9,040 nt of DNA from Holophagaceae bacterium (lineage in GTDB: Bacteria; Acidobacteriota; Holophagae; Holophagales; Holophagaceae), in the NCBI GenBank assembly GCA_025353305.1, contig JANXQX010000166.1, positions 1-9,040 on the forward strand, read 5' to 3'. The position numbers and the translations under genes are program-made. A model generated the notes under the pieces. That model made no database searches, was not told the DNA's origin, and saw only the letters and a list, made by a program, of their open reading frames with translations. Position 1 is the stretch's first letter. The number at the start of each line of letters is the position of its first letter. This document shows positions 1 to 5,739 of the stretch, one piece after another.

Positions 1-188
1 ACCGGGCTGAGCTGCTTGCTGTCCCGCACATCCTCCAGCACGTGCCGCCATTTCTTGATCGTAGAGTGATCCAGGACCGCGCAGGCCGCCACCACGGGCC
101 CGGCCCAGGCCCCCCGCCCCGCTTCGTCGACCCCGCCCCAAGCAATTCCGTGAGACACATTGCCGAGGTCCCAATCGACGAGATTCAT
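1..188 (-). CDS. rnhB: Ribonuclease HII, N-terminal part (cut by window edge)
   Basis: Translating the minus strand from the ATG at 188-186 gives 62 residues before the window ends. They contain the RNase HII signature [15 protein letters not shown] at residues 19-33, with the catalytic Asp21-Glu22 pair, and the downstream motif DSKQLS at residues 56-61. RNase HII is a cytoplasmic, metal-dependent endonuclease that cuts the RNA strand of RNA-DNA hybrids and removes misincorporated ribonucleotides from DNA. The ATG is the only one after an in-frame TAG (200-198), and it places the signature at the usual distance from the N terminus. I see no convincing Shine-Dalgarno sequence in front of it. 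The gene is divergent from the aminotransferase at 509, and the space between them is filled by tandem repeats. The C-terminal two thirds lie outside the window. Confidence 0.93.
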   Translation of the reverse strand, partial: MNLVDWDLGNVSHGIAWGGVDEAGRGAWAGPVVAACAVLDHSTIKKWRHVLEDVRDSKQLSP

Positions 189-213
189 GGGTAGAGGCTA
201 GCAGGAACGGGCG

Positions 214-424
214 GTGAGCGGTGGGCTGTGGGCGGTGGGCGGTGGGCTGTGGGCGGTGGGCGGTGGGCGGTGGGCTGTGGGCGGTGGGCTGTGGGCTGTG
301 GGCTGTGGGCTGTGGGCTGTGGGCTGTGGGCTGTGGGCGGTGGGCGGTGGGCGGTGGGCTGTGGGCGGGTGGGCTGTGGGCGGTGGGCCGTGGGCCGTGG
401 GCGGTGGGCGGTGGGCTGTGGGCC
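214..424. repeat. Heptanucleotide tandem array, about 30 units of GTGGGC(T/G/C)
   Basis: The array has thirty consecutive 7-bp units with consensus GTGGGCN, where N is T, G or C. The first unit (214-220) is GTGAGCG. A single extra G at 368 is the only break in the 7-bp register: 22 units precede it and 8 follow. Seven consecutive T-type units occupy 284-332. The unit order G-G-G-T-G-T occurs twice (249-290 and 333-375), which suggests block duplication or slippage. Every unit carries a GGG run, so the plus strand has GGG tracts separated by 4 nt and could form G-quadruplexes. The repeat keeps several frames open artificially, but the Trp/Gly/Val/Ala or Pro/Thr/Ala/His-rich translations are not credible proteins. 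Confidence 0.97.
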
Positions 425-436
425 GAGGTTCAAGAC

Positions 437-471
437 GTCCAACTCCCGACCCTCGACCCTTGACTCTCGAC
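437..471. repeat. Second, degenerate heptad array with core (C/T)GAC
   Basis: This array begins twelve bases after the G-rich array. It is a short run of 7-bp units reading roughly GTCCAAC, TCCCGAC, CCTCGAC, CCTTGAC and TCTCGAC. The period matches that of the neighbouring array but the sequence is unrelated and the register is not shared. It lies about 40-70 bp upstream of the aminotransferase start, so promoter elements for that gene must lie in or next to it. I see no confident -35/-10 pair. Confidence 0.7.
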
Positions 472-489
472 TTGATACTGTTTTCCAGC

Positions 490-505
490 GGCAGGCTATC
501 CTGCC
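490..505 (+). promoter_or_regulatory. Hairpin immediately upstream of the aminotransferase start
   Basis: This is a perfect inverted repeat, GGCAGG-CTAT-CCTGCC, with 6-bp arms and a 4-nt loop. It ends 3 nt before the ATG at 509 and so covers the position where a ribosome-binding site should lie. No separate Shine-Dalgarno sequence is visible, and the only AGG is in the left arm. It could hinder or modulate initiation, but a chance palindrome is possible. Confidence 0.35.
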
Positions 506-508
506 TCG

Positions 509-1675
509 ATGCGCGTCTCCCACCGATTACCCGCCTCCTTGCTTCCCACGGCCTTTTCGAAGCTGGTGGAGGCTCGTCGCGGGTCGGCGGAATTCCTGGA
601 TCTCACGGTGTCCAACCCCGCGCGGTGCGGCTTTGAATTCAGGGATGACGGGTGGAGAAATTTTCTGGCATCGGAAGAGGTGCTTGATTACGAGGCTGAT
701 CCTTGCGGCAGCCGCGCTGCGCGGGAGGCCATCGCGGCCCATCACGGACAGGGTGTCCTGCCTGAAGACATTCTGCTGACGGCTTCCACCAGCGAGGCCT
801 ATTCATGGCTGTTCAAGCTGTTGTGCGATCCCGGAGACCAGGTGCTGGTGCCCAGCCCCAGCTATCCGCTCTTCGAGCATCTAGCCGCGCTGGAAGGTGT
901 CGTCGCCGTCAATGTCTCCGCCTATTTCCACGAGCGCTGGTGTCTGGACGTTCCGGCCCTGGAAGCCGCCTGTGGGCCGAACACGCGTGCCATCGTGGTG
1001 GTGAATCCCAACAATCCTTCCGGGCAATTTCTTTCCACAGAGGAGTGGCGGGACCTGGCCGCGCTATGCGGAAAACACGATCTGGCTTTGTTGGTGGATG
1101 AAGTCTTCGCGGATTTCCCATTGGAGGAAGCCGCCAATTCGATGCGCACGGCCTTGTTGGATGCAGACCCGCCCTGCCCGGTCTTTGTCCTGTCAGGCCT
1201 TAGCAAGGTGGCCCTGCTGCCTCAGGTGAAACTTGGCTGGATCCTGCTGCGGGGCAAAGCAAGGAGCTACCTCGATGCCCTGATTTTTCTGGCGGATCAG
1301 TATCTTTCCGTATCGGCTTCGGCACAGGCCGTGGCCTCGGTAGCGCTTGGGGCAGCTCCAGCCAGGCGGGCTTCAGTACTCGAACGTGCCTTTGAAAATT
1401 TGAATTGCCTTGATGATTTGCTGAAGGAACACGCCCATCTTTCGCGTCTGCCGGTGGAAGGTGGCTGGTCCGTGCTCCTGCGGCGCCCGGTCATTCATGG
1501 CGCCGATGACCAGGCCTGTGCCTTGCGTCTGCTGGAAGCAACCTCAACCCTCGTGCACCCGGGTTCCTTCTTCGATTTGCCCATGGATGGATATCTCGTA
1601 TTGAGCCTTCTCACGCCTTCGGAAATTTTTCGGGAAGGCCTATCGCGTATCCTGCCCAGACTCCCTGTAGACTGA
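509..1675 (+). CDS. PLP-dependent aminotransferase, class I/II fold (fold type I)
   Basis: This is a complete 388-residue protein. Landmarks of fold-type-I aminotransferases appear in order: SNPARCGF near residues 35-42 at the substrate entrance; LLTASTSEAYSWLFKLL (89-105), the phosphate and ring-stacking segment; NPNNPSG (166-172) with the PLP-binding Asn; DEVF (197-200) with the Asp that contacts the pyridine nitrogen; and SGLSK (229-233) with the Schiff-base Lys233. Two canonical positions look changed. The Tyr that usually follows DE-x is Phe200, and the C-terminal Arg that binds the substrate alpha-carboxylate appears to be hydrophobic in GYLVLSLLTP (361-370). I recall a broad, uncharacterised bacterial aminotransferase group with this LTxSNPTRxGF...HPGxFFDF...LVLSLLT pattern, so the changes may be family features. 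The amino donor is unknown. The gene ends 19 bp before the DUF4178 gene and could be co-transcribed with that cluster, possibly supplying an amine or keto intermediate (inference). Confidence 0.9.
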   Translation: MRVSHRLPASLLPTAFSKLVEARRGSAEFLDLTVSNPARCGFEFRDDGWRNFLASEEVLDYEADPCGSRAAREAIAAHHGQGVLPEDILLTASTSEAYSWLFKLLCDPGDQVLVPSPSYPLFEHLAALEGVVAVNVSAYFHERWCLDVPALEAACGPNTRAIVVVNPNNPSGQFLSTEEWRDLAALCGKHDLALLVDEVFADFPLEEAANSMRTALLDADPPCPVFVLSGLSKVALLPQVKLGWILLRGKARSYLDALIFLADQYLSVSASAQAVASVALGAAPARRASVLERAFENLNCLDDLLKEHAHLSRLPVEGGWSVLLRRPVIHGADDQACALRLLEATSTLVHPGSFFDLPMDGYLVLSLLTPSEIFREGLSRILPRLPVD

Positions 1676-1694
1676 AATCCGACTTCCCAATCCC

Positions 1695-3725
1695 ATGGCC
1701 AACCAAACCTCCTGCCCAACCTGTGGCGCACCCCTTAGCTTCCGTCCCGGAACCATGGTGTCCGTCTGCTCATCCTGCGGCTCGCTTTCCGCCCGCACGG
1801 ACCGCGATCCGGAACTCATCGGCAAGATGGCCGCGCTGGTGGACACCGGCTCGCCCTTGAAGGTCGGCGTGGAAGGCCGCTATGCGGGCCGGGCCTTCGC
1901 GTTGGCGGGCCGGGTGCAAATGTCCCATCCCCTTGGCGGCGTCTGGGACGAGTGGTACATGGCCCTTGACGATGGCCGCTGGGGCTGGCTGGCCGAAGCC
2001 CAAGGAAAATTCCTGCTGACCTTCGAGGAGAAACCCGGCGTTGGAATCCCGGCCTTTGATCAGTTGCAGGCTGGGGCGGTGTTGCATCTGGGCGAGATCC
2101 CCTGGGTCGTTGGCGAAGTCAGCTTCGCCGCGTTCGCATCGGCCGAGGGCGAAATCCCTTGGAAGGTCGTGCCCGGAGCCACCTATCGCTTCGCGGATCT
2201 CCAGGGCGCCCATGGGGCGTTCGCGACCTTGGATTACGGCTCCGGAAATGACACACCCACGCTTTACGCGGGCCGAGAAGTGAGCCTGGATGACCTGAAG
2301 ATCCGCCAGGGCAGCAGCGACCCGAACGCGGGTCCGAGGCTCCAGGCCAAGAATCTGCAATGCCCCCACTGCGGCGGCGCCCTGAAACTGCACAGCCCGG
2401 ACCAGGCCCAGCGCGTGGGATGTCCCTATTGCGGATCGCTGCTGGATGCCTCCGGCGGCAAGCTGGCCTTCCTGAAATCCCTGAAGCAGCCGGATGCGCG
2501 GATGTTCATTCCGCTGGGCACCGATGGTGTCATCCGGGGCATCCCCTACACCTGCATCGGGTACCTTCGCCGTTCATGCAATGTGGAAGGTGAGAACTAC
2601 CCGTGGGGCGAATACCTGCTGCTGGACCGCAAGCACGGCTTTCATTGGCTCACCGAAAGCGATGGCCACTGGAGCCTGGTGGATTCTGTCAGTGCAGGCG
2701 ATGTGGAAGACCACTCGAATCCCTCCTTCCTGATTTTCAAAGGCCAGAGCTTCCGCCGTTATCAGGATGTGGATGCCCGTGTGGACGGCGTCTACGGTGA
2801 ATTCTATTGGAAAGTGGAACAGGGCGAGATGGCCCATGTCTCGGAGTACATCAGCCCGCCCTTGAGTCTCGCGTCGGAAACCCAGAAGCACAAAGGTGGC
2901 GGCGAAGAAATCAACTGGAGCCTGAGCACCTACATTGAACCGGGCGAGATCTGGCATGCCTTCACGCTTCAGGGAACCGCGCCCATGCCGAAGGGCGTCG
3001 CCCCGCACATGCCCAACCCATTGAAACCGCGGCTGCAGCAGATGACCCTTTGGATGGTGCTGGCTTTGGGCGCCCTGGTGGCGCTGGTGATGGTGATTTC
3101 CATCTCGCACCGCAACCGAAAGGTTTTCAGCCAGACCTACAATCTTGTGGATCGGCTGCCAGCCCTGAACGCCGCCCAGCCCAATGACCTGAGACCAGCG
3201 AGTCCATCGCCCACAGGGGCGGCCTCCCCGGATCCGACTGAACTGGTCTTCTTTTCCGGCCCCATCGAGATCGGCAAAAGCGGCCAGAACCTTGAAGTGA
3301 AGCTCGAAGCGCCCGTCGAAAATGCCTGGGTCGGCGTAGAAGGCGCACTGGTGAGCGAACAGACCGGCGAAGCGGAACTGTTCGAACTCACCACCAGCTT
3401 CTACCACGGCACGGACGACGGCGAATCCTGGTCCGAAGGCGGCCGCACCGAGACGGTTTTCCTGAGCGGTCTGAAACCCGGCGCCTACATGCTCCGCGTG
3501 GCGCCCGCATGGGAAGGTCCGCAGCCCCCCGTGCAAGGTCTCAAGCTGGAAATCAGATCCGGGGTCGTGCGCTGGTTTTATGTCGTGCTCGCCTTCTTCG
3601 CCATCATCCTGTTTCCCTTGCTGATGCTGCTGCGCGTCATGGCCTTCGAGGGGCGGAGATGGGCGGAAAGCATGTACGGCAACACGGGCTCTTCTTCAAA
3701 TGCTGCTGCTTCGGGAGAGGATTGA
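1695..3725 (+). CDS. Double-DUF4178 membrane protein with two zinc ribbons
   Basis: This is a 676-residue modular protein. Residues 1-30 hold a zinc ribbon (CPTC at 7-10, CSSC at 25-28). Residues about 55-195 form a first DUF4178 domain, with GGVWDEWYMALDDGRWGWLAEA at its core. Residues 223-246 hold a second zinc ribbon (CPHC, CPYC). Residues about 270-390 form a second DUF4178 domain (NYPWGEYLLLDRKHGFHWLTES). A transmembrane helix lies at about 450-470, and a beta-rich segment at about 515-622 is followed by a second helix at about 626-648 and a basic C-terminal tail. The expected topology is a cytoplasmic zinc/DUF4178 half, an extracytoplasmic beta domain and a cytoplasmic C terminus. The start is fixed because the next Met (residue 21) would destroy the first zinc ribbon. 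No clear Shine-Dalgarno is visible, so translation may depend on the upstream gene. The stop overlaps the next start as TGATG. DUF4178 has no established function. A scaffold or sensor role for the downstream membrane enzymes is inference. Confidence 0.9.
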   Translation: MANQTSCPTCGAPLSFRPGTMVSVCSSCGSLSARTDRDPELIGKMAALVDTGSPLKVGVEGRYAGRAFALAGRVQMSHPLGGVWDEWYMALDDGRWGWLAEAQGKFLLTFEEKPGVGIPAFDQLQAGAVLHLGEIPWVVGEVSFAAFASAEGEIPWKVVPGATYRFADLQGAHGAFATLDYGSGNDTPTLYAGREVSLDDLKIRQGSSDPNAGPRLQAKNLQCPHCGGALKLHSPDQAQRVGCPYCGSLLDASGGKLAFLKSLKQPDARMFIPLGTDGVIRGIPYTCIGYLRRSCNVEGENYPWGEYLLLDRKHGFHWLTESDGHWSLVDSVSAGDVEDHSNPSFLIFKGQSFRRYQDVDARVDGVYGEFYWKVEQGEMAHVSEYISPPLSLASETQKHKGGGEEINWSLSTYIEPGEIWHAFTLQGTAPMPKGVAPHMPNPLKPRLQQMTLWMVLALGALVALVMVISISHRNRKVFSQTYNLVDRLPALNAAQPNDLRPASPSPTGAASPDPTELVFFSGPIEIGKSGQNLEVKLEAPVENAWVGVEGALVSEQTGEAELFELTTSFYHGTDDGESWSEGGRTETVFLSGLKPGAYMLRVAPAWEGPQPPVQGLKLEIRSGVVRWFYVVLAFFAIILFPLLMLLRVMAFEGRRWAESMYGNTGSSSNAAASGED

Positions 3726-3904
3726 TGCGCACCCTTTACGCACTCGCATTGGCTGGCGGCTTCGGCCTTGTCACCGCCAACGGATTTTTCGGCATGGAAC
3801 TCTTTGGCCCACACAAACGGGTGGTGCTCCCGCCGGATGTGCGCCAGACACCCGGCGCCTACCGCACCTTTTTGCACAACAATGGCTTTCACGGGGGGAA
3901 GTGA
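3725..3904 (+). CDS. Small membrane-anchored or secreted protein (59 aa), function unknown
   Basis: The ATG overlaps the stop of the DUF4178 gene (TGATG at 3723-3727), and its own stop overlaps the start of the DUF350 gene (TGATG at 3902-3906). This strict coupling is the main evidence that it is real. Residues 3-27 are hydrophobic (LYALALAGGFGLVTANGFFGM region) after a single Arg, so they form an uncleaved anchor or signal peptide. The remaining residues, about 30, would be extracytoplasmic: a basic, Pro-rich linker (HKRVVLPPDVRQTP) and a C-terminal block GAYRTFLHNNGFHGGK rich in Gly, aromatic residues, His and Asn. I have an impression of similar tails in small ORFs beside DUF350/DUF4178 genes elsewhere, but cannot verify this here. 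It could be an accessory subunit of a membrane complex, or a substrate peptide modified by the neighbouring enzymes. Both are inference. Confidence 0.8.
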   Translation: MRTLYALALAGGFGLVTANGFFGMELFGPHKRVVLPPDVRQTPGAYRTFLHNNGFHGGK

Positions 3905-4122
3905 TGGACTACAACCTGCTCTTGACCCACATCGAGACCGCCGGCATCTTCGCGCTGATGGGCCTGATCGTAATGGGCCTTGTTTGGCTCCTGCTCGTCA
4001 AGGTTCTGCCCTTCTCCATGCGCAAGGAGATGGAAGAGGACCAGAACGTCGCCTTGGGCATCGTGCTGGGGAGCCTGATCCTGGGCATCTCCATCATCAT
4101 CGCGGCGGCCATTCATGGCTGA
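3904..4122 (+). CDS. DUF350 family small membrane protein (single-repeat form)
   Basis: This 72-residue protein has two transmembrane helices, at about 12-35 and 49-70, joined by a short charged loop (MRKEMEEDQN, 39-48). The EEDQNVALGIVLGSLILGI segment at the start of the second helix matches the DUF350 pattern of an acidic residue plus Asn-x-Ala before a Gly-rich helix. E. coli YjfL is a DUF350 protein with two such units, while this copy has one and would need to dimerise or oligomerise. The family is uncharacterised. In E. coli yjfL lies near yjfC, which belongs to the glutathionylspermidine synthase-like ATP-grasp family, so a link of DUF350 to polyamine chemistry has precedent. The start overlaps the preceding stop and is preceded by a good purine-rich site (GGGGGGAAG, 3893-3901). 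The 3' end overlaps the spermidine synthase-like gene by 8 nt. Confidence 0.92.
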   Translation: MDYNLLLTHIETAGIFALMGLIVMGLVWLLLVKVLPFSMRKEMEEDQNVALGIVLGSLILGISIIIAAAIHG

Positions 4123-5695
4123 GGCCAAGGCCACGACGGGGGTCGCGAACGGAACAGCGGACAAGGGTGCGGCCGAACCGGTGGGACCGCAATTAAAGGT
4201 TCCTCTGCTCTTTCTCACGGTCTTCGTCATCGCAAGCTGCGGCCTGATCTACGAACTGGTGGCGGGCACCCTGGCCAGTTATCTGCTGGGTGATTCCGTC
4301 ATGCAATTCTCGACGGTCATCGGTGTGTACTTGAGCGCCATGGGGCTTGGCTCCTACCTGTCCGCGCACTTGCACCGGGGCCTGGCCCAGCGCTTCGTGG
4401 ATCTGGAATTGGCCGTGGCCCTGGTGGGTGGCTTTTCGGCGCCCATCCTGTTCCAGGCCTTTGCCCACACCCACGCCTTCAGACCGCTGCTCTACGGATT
4501 GGTGGCGGCCATCGGCACCCTCGTCGGCCTGGAAATTCCGCTCCTGATGCGGATCCTGAAGCCCCAGGTGGCCTTCAAGGATCTCATCGCCCAGGTGCTC
4601 ACCCTGGATTACATCGGCGCCCTGGCCGCCAGCATCCTGTTTCCCGTGCTGCTGATGCCCAAGCTTGGCCTTGTGCGGACCTGCCTGGCTTTCGGCCTGT
4701 TGAACGCCTTGGTGGGCTGGTGGTCCACGCATCTCCTGAAACCGCTGCTGGGCGACCGCAAGATGCTGCGCATCCGCTGCGTGGCCGTCATCCTGCTGCT
4801 CGGGACAGGCCTGGTCTTCGCCCAGCGCTTCACGCTCATGGTGGAAGAGGAAATCTACGCCGATGAGATCGTCTACGCCAAGGACACCCCCTATCAGCGC
4901 ATTGTCATCACCCACGGCCGCGGCAGCTTCCAGCTCTTCCTGAATGGCGGACTGCAGTTTTCCAGCGCCGATGAATACCGCTATCACGAAGCCCTGGTGC
5001 ACCCAGCGTTCTCTCTCAAGCCAGGCGCCAAGCGGATCCTGGTCTGCGGAGGCGGCGACGGCCTGGCGGTCCGGGAAATCCTTAAACATCCCGGCGTGGA
5101 GAAGATCACCCTGGTGGATCTCGATCCCGCCATGACCACCCTGGCCGCGCAGATGCCTTTGCTGCGGGAACTGAACAAGGGCGCGCTCCTGGACCGCCGC
5201 GTGGAAGTGATCAACCAGGACGCCATGGTCTGGCTCAACGAACAGCGCCAGCAGGAGCACTACGATCTGGCCTTCATCGATTTTCCGGATCCCCACACCT
5301 ACAGCGTCGGAAAGCTCTACACCACCCGCTTCTACAAACTGCTCCGCAAGGCCCTCGCGCCCGATGGCATCACCGCCATTCAAAGCACTTCCCCGCTGAT
5401 GGCCCGGAAATCTTTCTGGTGCATCAATGCCACCGTGGAGGCCGCGGGATTCCAGACGCGGCCCTACAACCTGCCGGTTCCGGCTTTCGGCGTCTGGGGC
5501 TTTGTGCTGGCTTCACCCGCGCCCTTCGACCTGCCGAAGACCACGCTGCCGGACTTGCGCTACCTCACGGATGGCACGCTGGCCGCCATGTTCGCCTTTC
5601 CGCGGGACATGGATCGGCTTTCCACCGACATCAATCGCCTCGACAACCAGGTGCTGGTCCATCTCTACGCGACCGAGTGGAAACGATGGTCCTGA
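4115..5695 (+). CDS. speE: Spermidine synthase-like aminopropyltransferase with N-terminal membrane domain
   Basis: This is a 526-residue protein. Residues 1-29 are a polar tail, and about 30-237 hold what I count as seven transmembrane helices. The rest is a spermidine synthase-type Rossmann domain: YQRI (260-263), LNGGLQFSSADEYRYHEALV (276-295), the AdoMet-type loop CGGGDGLAVREIL (311-323), LVDLDPA (333-339), the catalytic segment IDFPDP (388-393) with both expected Asp residues (389, 392), and LYTTRFYKLL (401-410). The Asp of the usual LDG motif is Asn here. In the family these residues bind decarboxylated AdoMet and a diamine and transfer an aminopropyl group, and their retention argues for an active enzyme. 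The length and C-terminal extension (residues about 475-526) fit the long membrane-fused SpeE group found next to DUF350 genes. Basic loops point to an N-in topology, which with seven helices would put the catalytic domain outside. The start overlaps the DUF350 stop by 8 nt. No AdoMet decarboxylase gene is in the window. Confidence 0.93.
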   Translation: MAEAKATTGVANGTADKGAAEPVGPQLKVPLLFLTVFVIASCGLIYELVAGTLASYLLGDSVMQFSTVIGVYLSAMGLGSYLSAHLHRGLAQRFVDLELAVALVGGFSAPILFQAFAHTHAFRPLLYGLVAAIGTLVGLEIPLLMRILKPQVAFKDLIAQVLTLDYIGALAASILFPVLLMPKLGLVRTCLAFGLLNALVGWWSTHLLKPLLGDRKMLRIRCVAVILLLGTGLVFAQRFTLMVEEEIYADEIVYAKDTPYQRIVITHGRGSFQLFLNGGLQFSSADEYRYHEALVHPAFSLKPGAKRILVCGGGDGLAVREILKHPGVEKITLVDLDPAMTTLAAQMPLLRELNKGALLDRRVEVINQDAMVWLNEQRQQEHYDLAFIDFPDPHTYSVGKLYTTRFYKLLRKALAPDGITAIQSTSPLMARKSFWCINATVEAAGFQTRPYNLPVPAFGVWGFVLASPAPFDLPKTTLPDLRYLTDGTLAAMFAFPRDMDRLSTDINRLDNQVLVHLYATEWKRWS

Positions 5696-5739
5696 ACACA
5701 GCGTTTCCGGCTTCCCCGTTTCGTGCCACGGTGGCCTGA
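5686..5739 (+). CDS. Possible 17-codon coupling ORF between the aminopropyltransferase and flavoprotein genes
   Basis: A short frame starts at an ATG inside the last codons of the spermidine synthase-like gene and encodes MVLNTAFPASPFRATVA. Its stop overlaps the flavoprotein ATG as TGATG (5737-5741). A weak purine stretch (GTGGAAACG) precedes the ATG. It spans the only gap above 20 bp inside the cluster and would let ribosomes be handed directly from one gene to the next. The peptide itself has no recognisable feature. A frame this short arises easily by chance, so confidence is low. Confidence 0.25.
   Translation: MVLNTAFPASPFRATVA

Noticed and set aside
214..424. CRISPR array.
   Set aside because: Units are 7 bp with no unique spacers and no cas genes nearby.
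460..488. Sigma-70-type promoter (TTGACT near 460, GATACT near 474) for the aminotransferase.
   Set aside because: The two hexamers are only 8 bp apart. With standard spacing neither has an acceptable partner, and the TTGACT belongs to the CCTTGAC repeat unit.
185..779. Overlapping open frames on both strands across the G-rich array, encoding Trp-Ala-Val-Gly or Pro-Thr-Ala-His repeats.
   Set aside because: A 7-bp repeat without stop codons keeps several frames open. The translations are pure repeat products, and the frames run into rnhB or aminotransferase sequence in the wrong frame.
2574..3536. Minus-strand open frame (320 codons) opposite the DUF4178 gene.
   Set aside because: It is antisense to a protein with clear zinc ribbons and repeated domains, and has no independent support.
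4193..5383. Long minus-strand open frame (396 codons) opposite the spermidine synthase-like gene.
   Set aside because: It is a mirror frame of a gene with clear motifs, and its composition is Gln/His/Gly-rich with no domain signal.
5427..5738. In-frame upstream extension of the flavoprotein gene.
   Set aside because: It overlaps the spermidine synthase-like coding sequence, would place the Tat-type signal internally, and its translation is Arg/Pro/Ser-rich shadow sequence.
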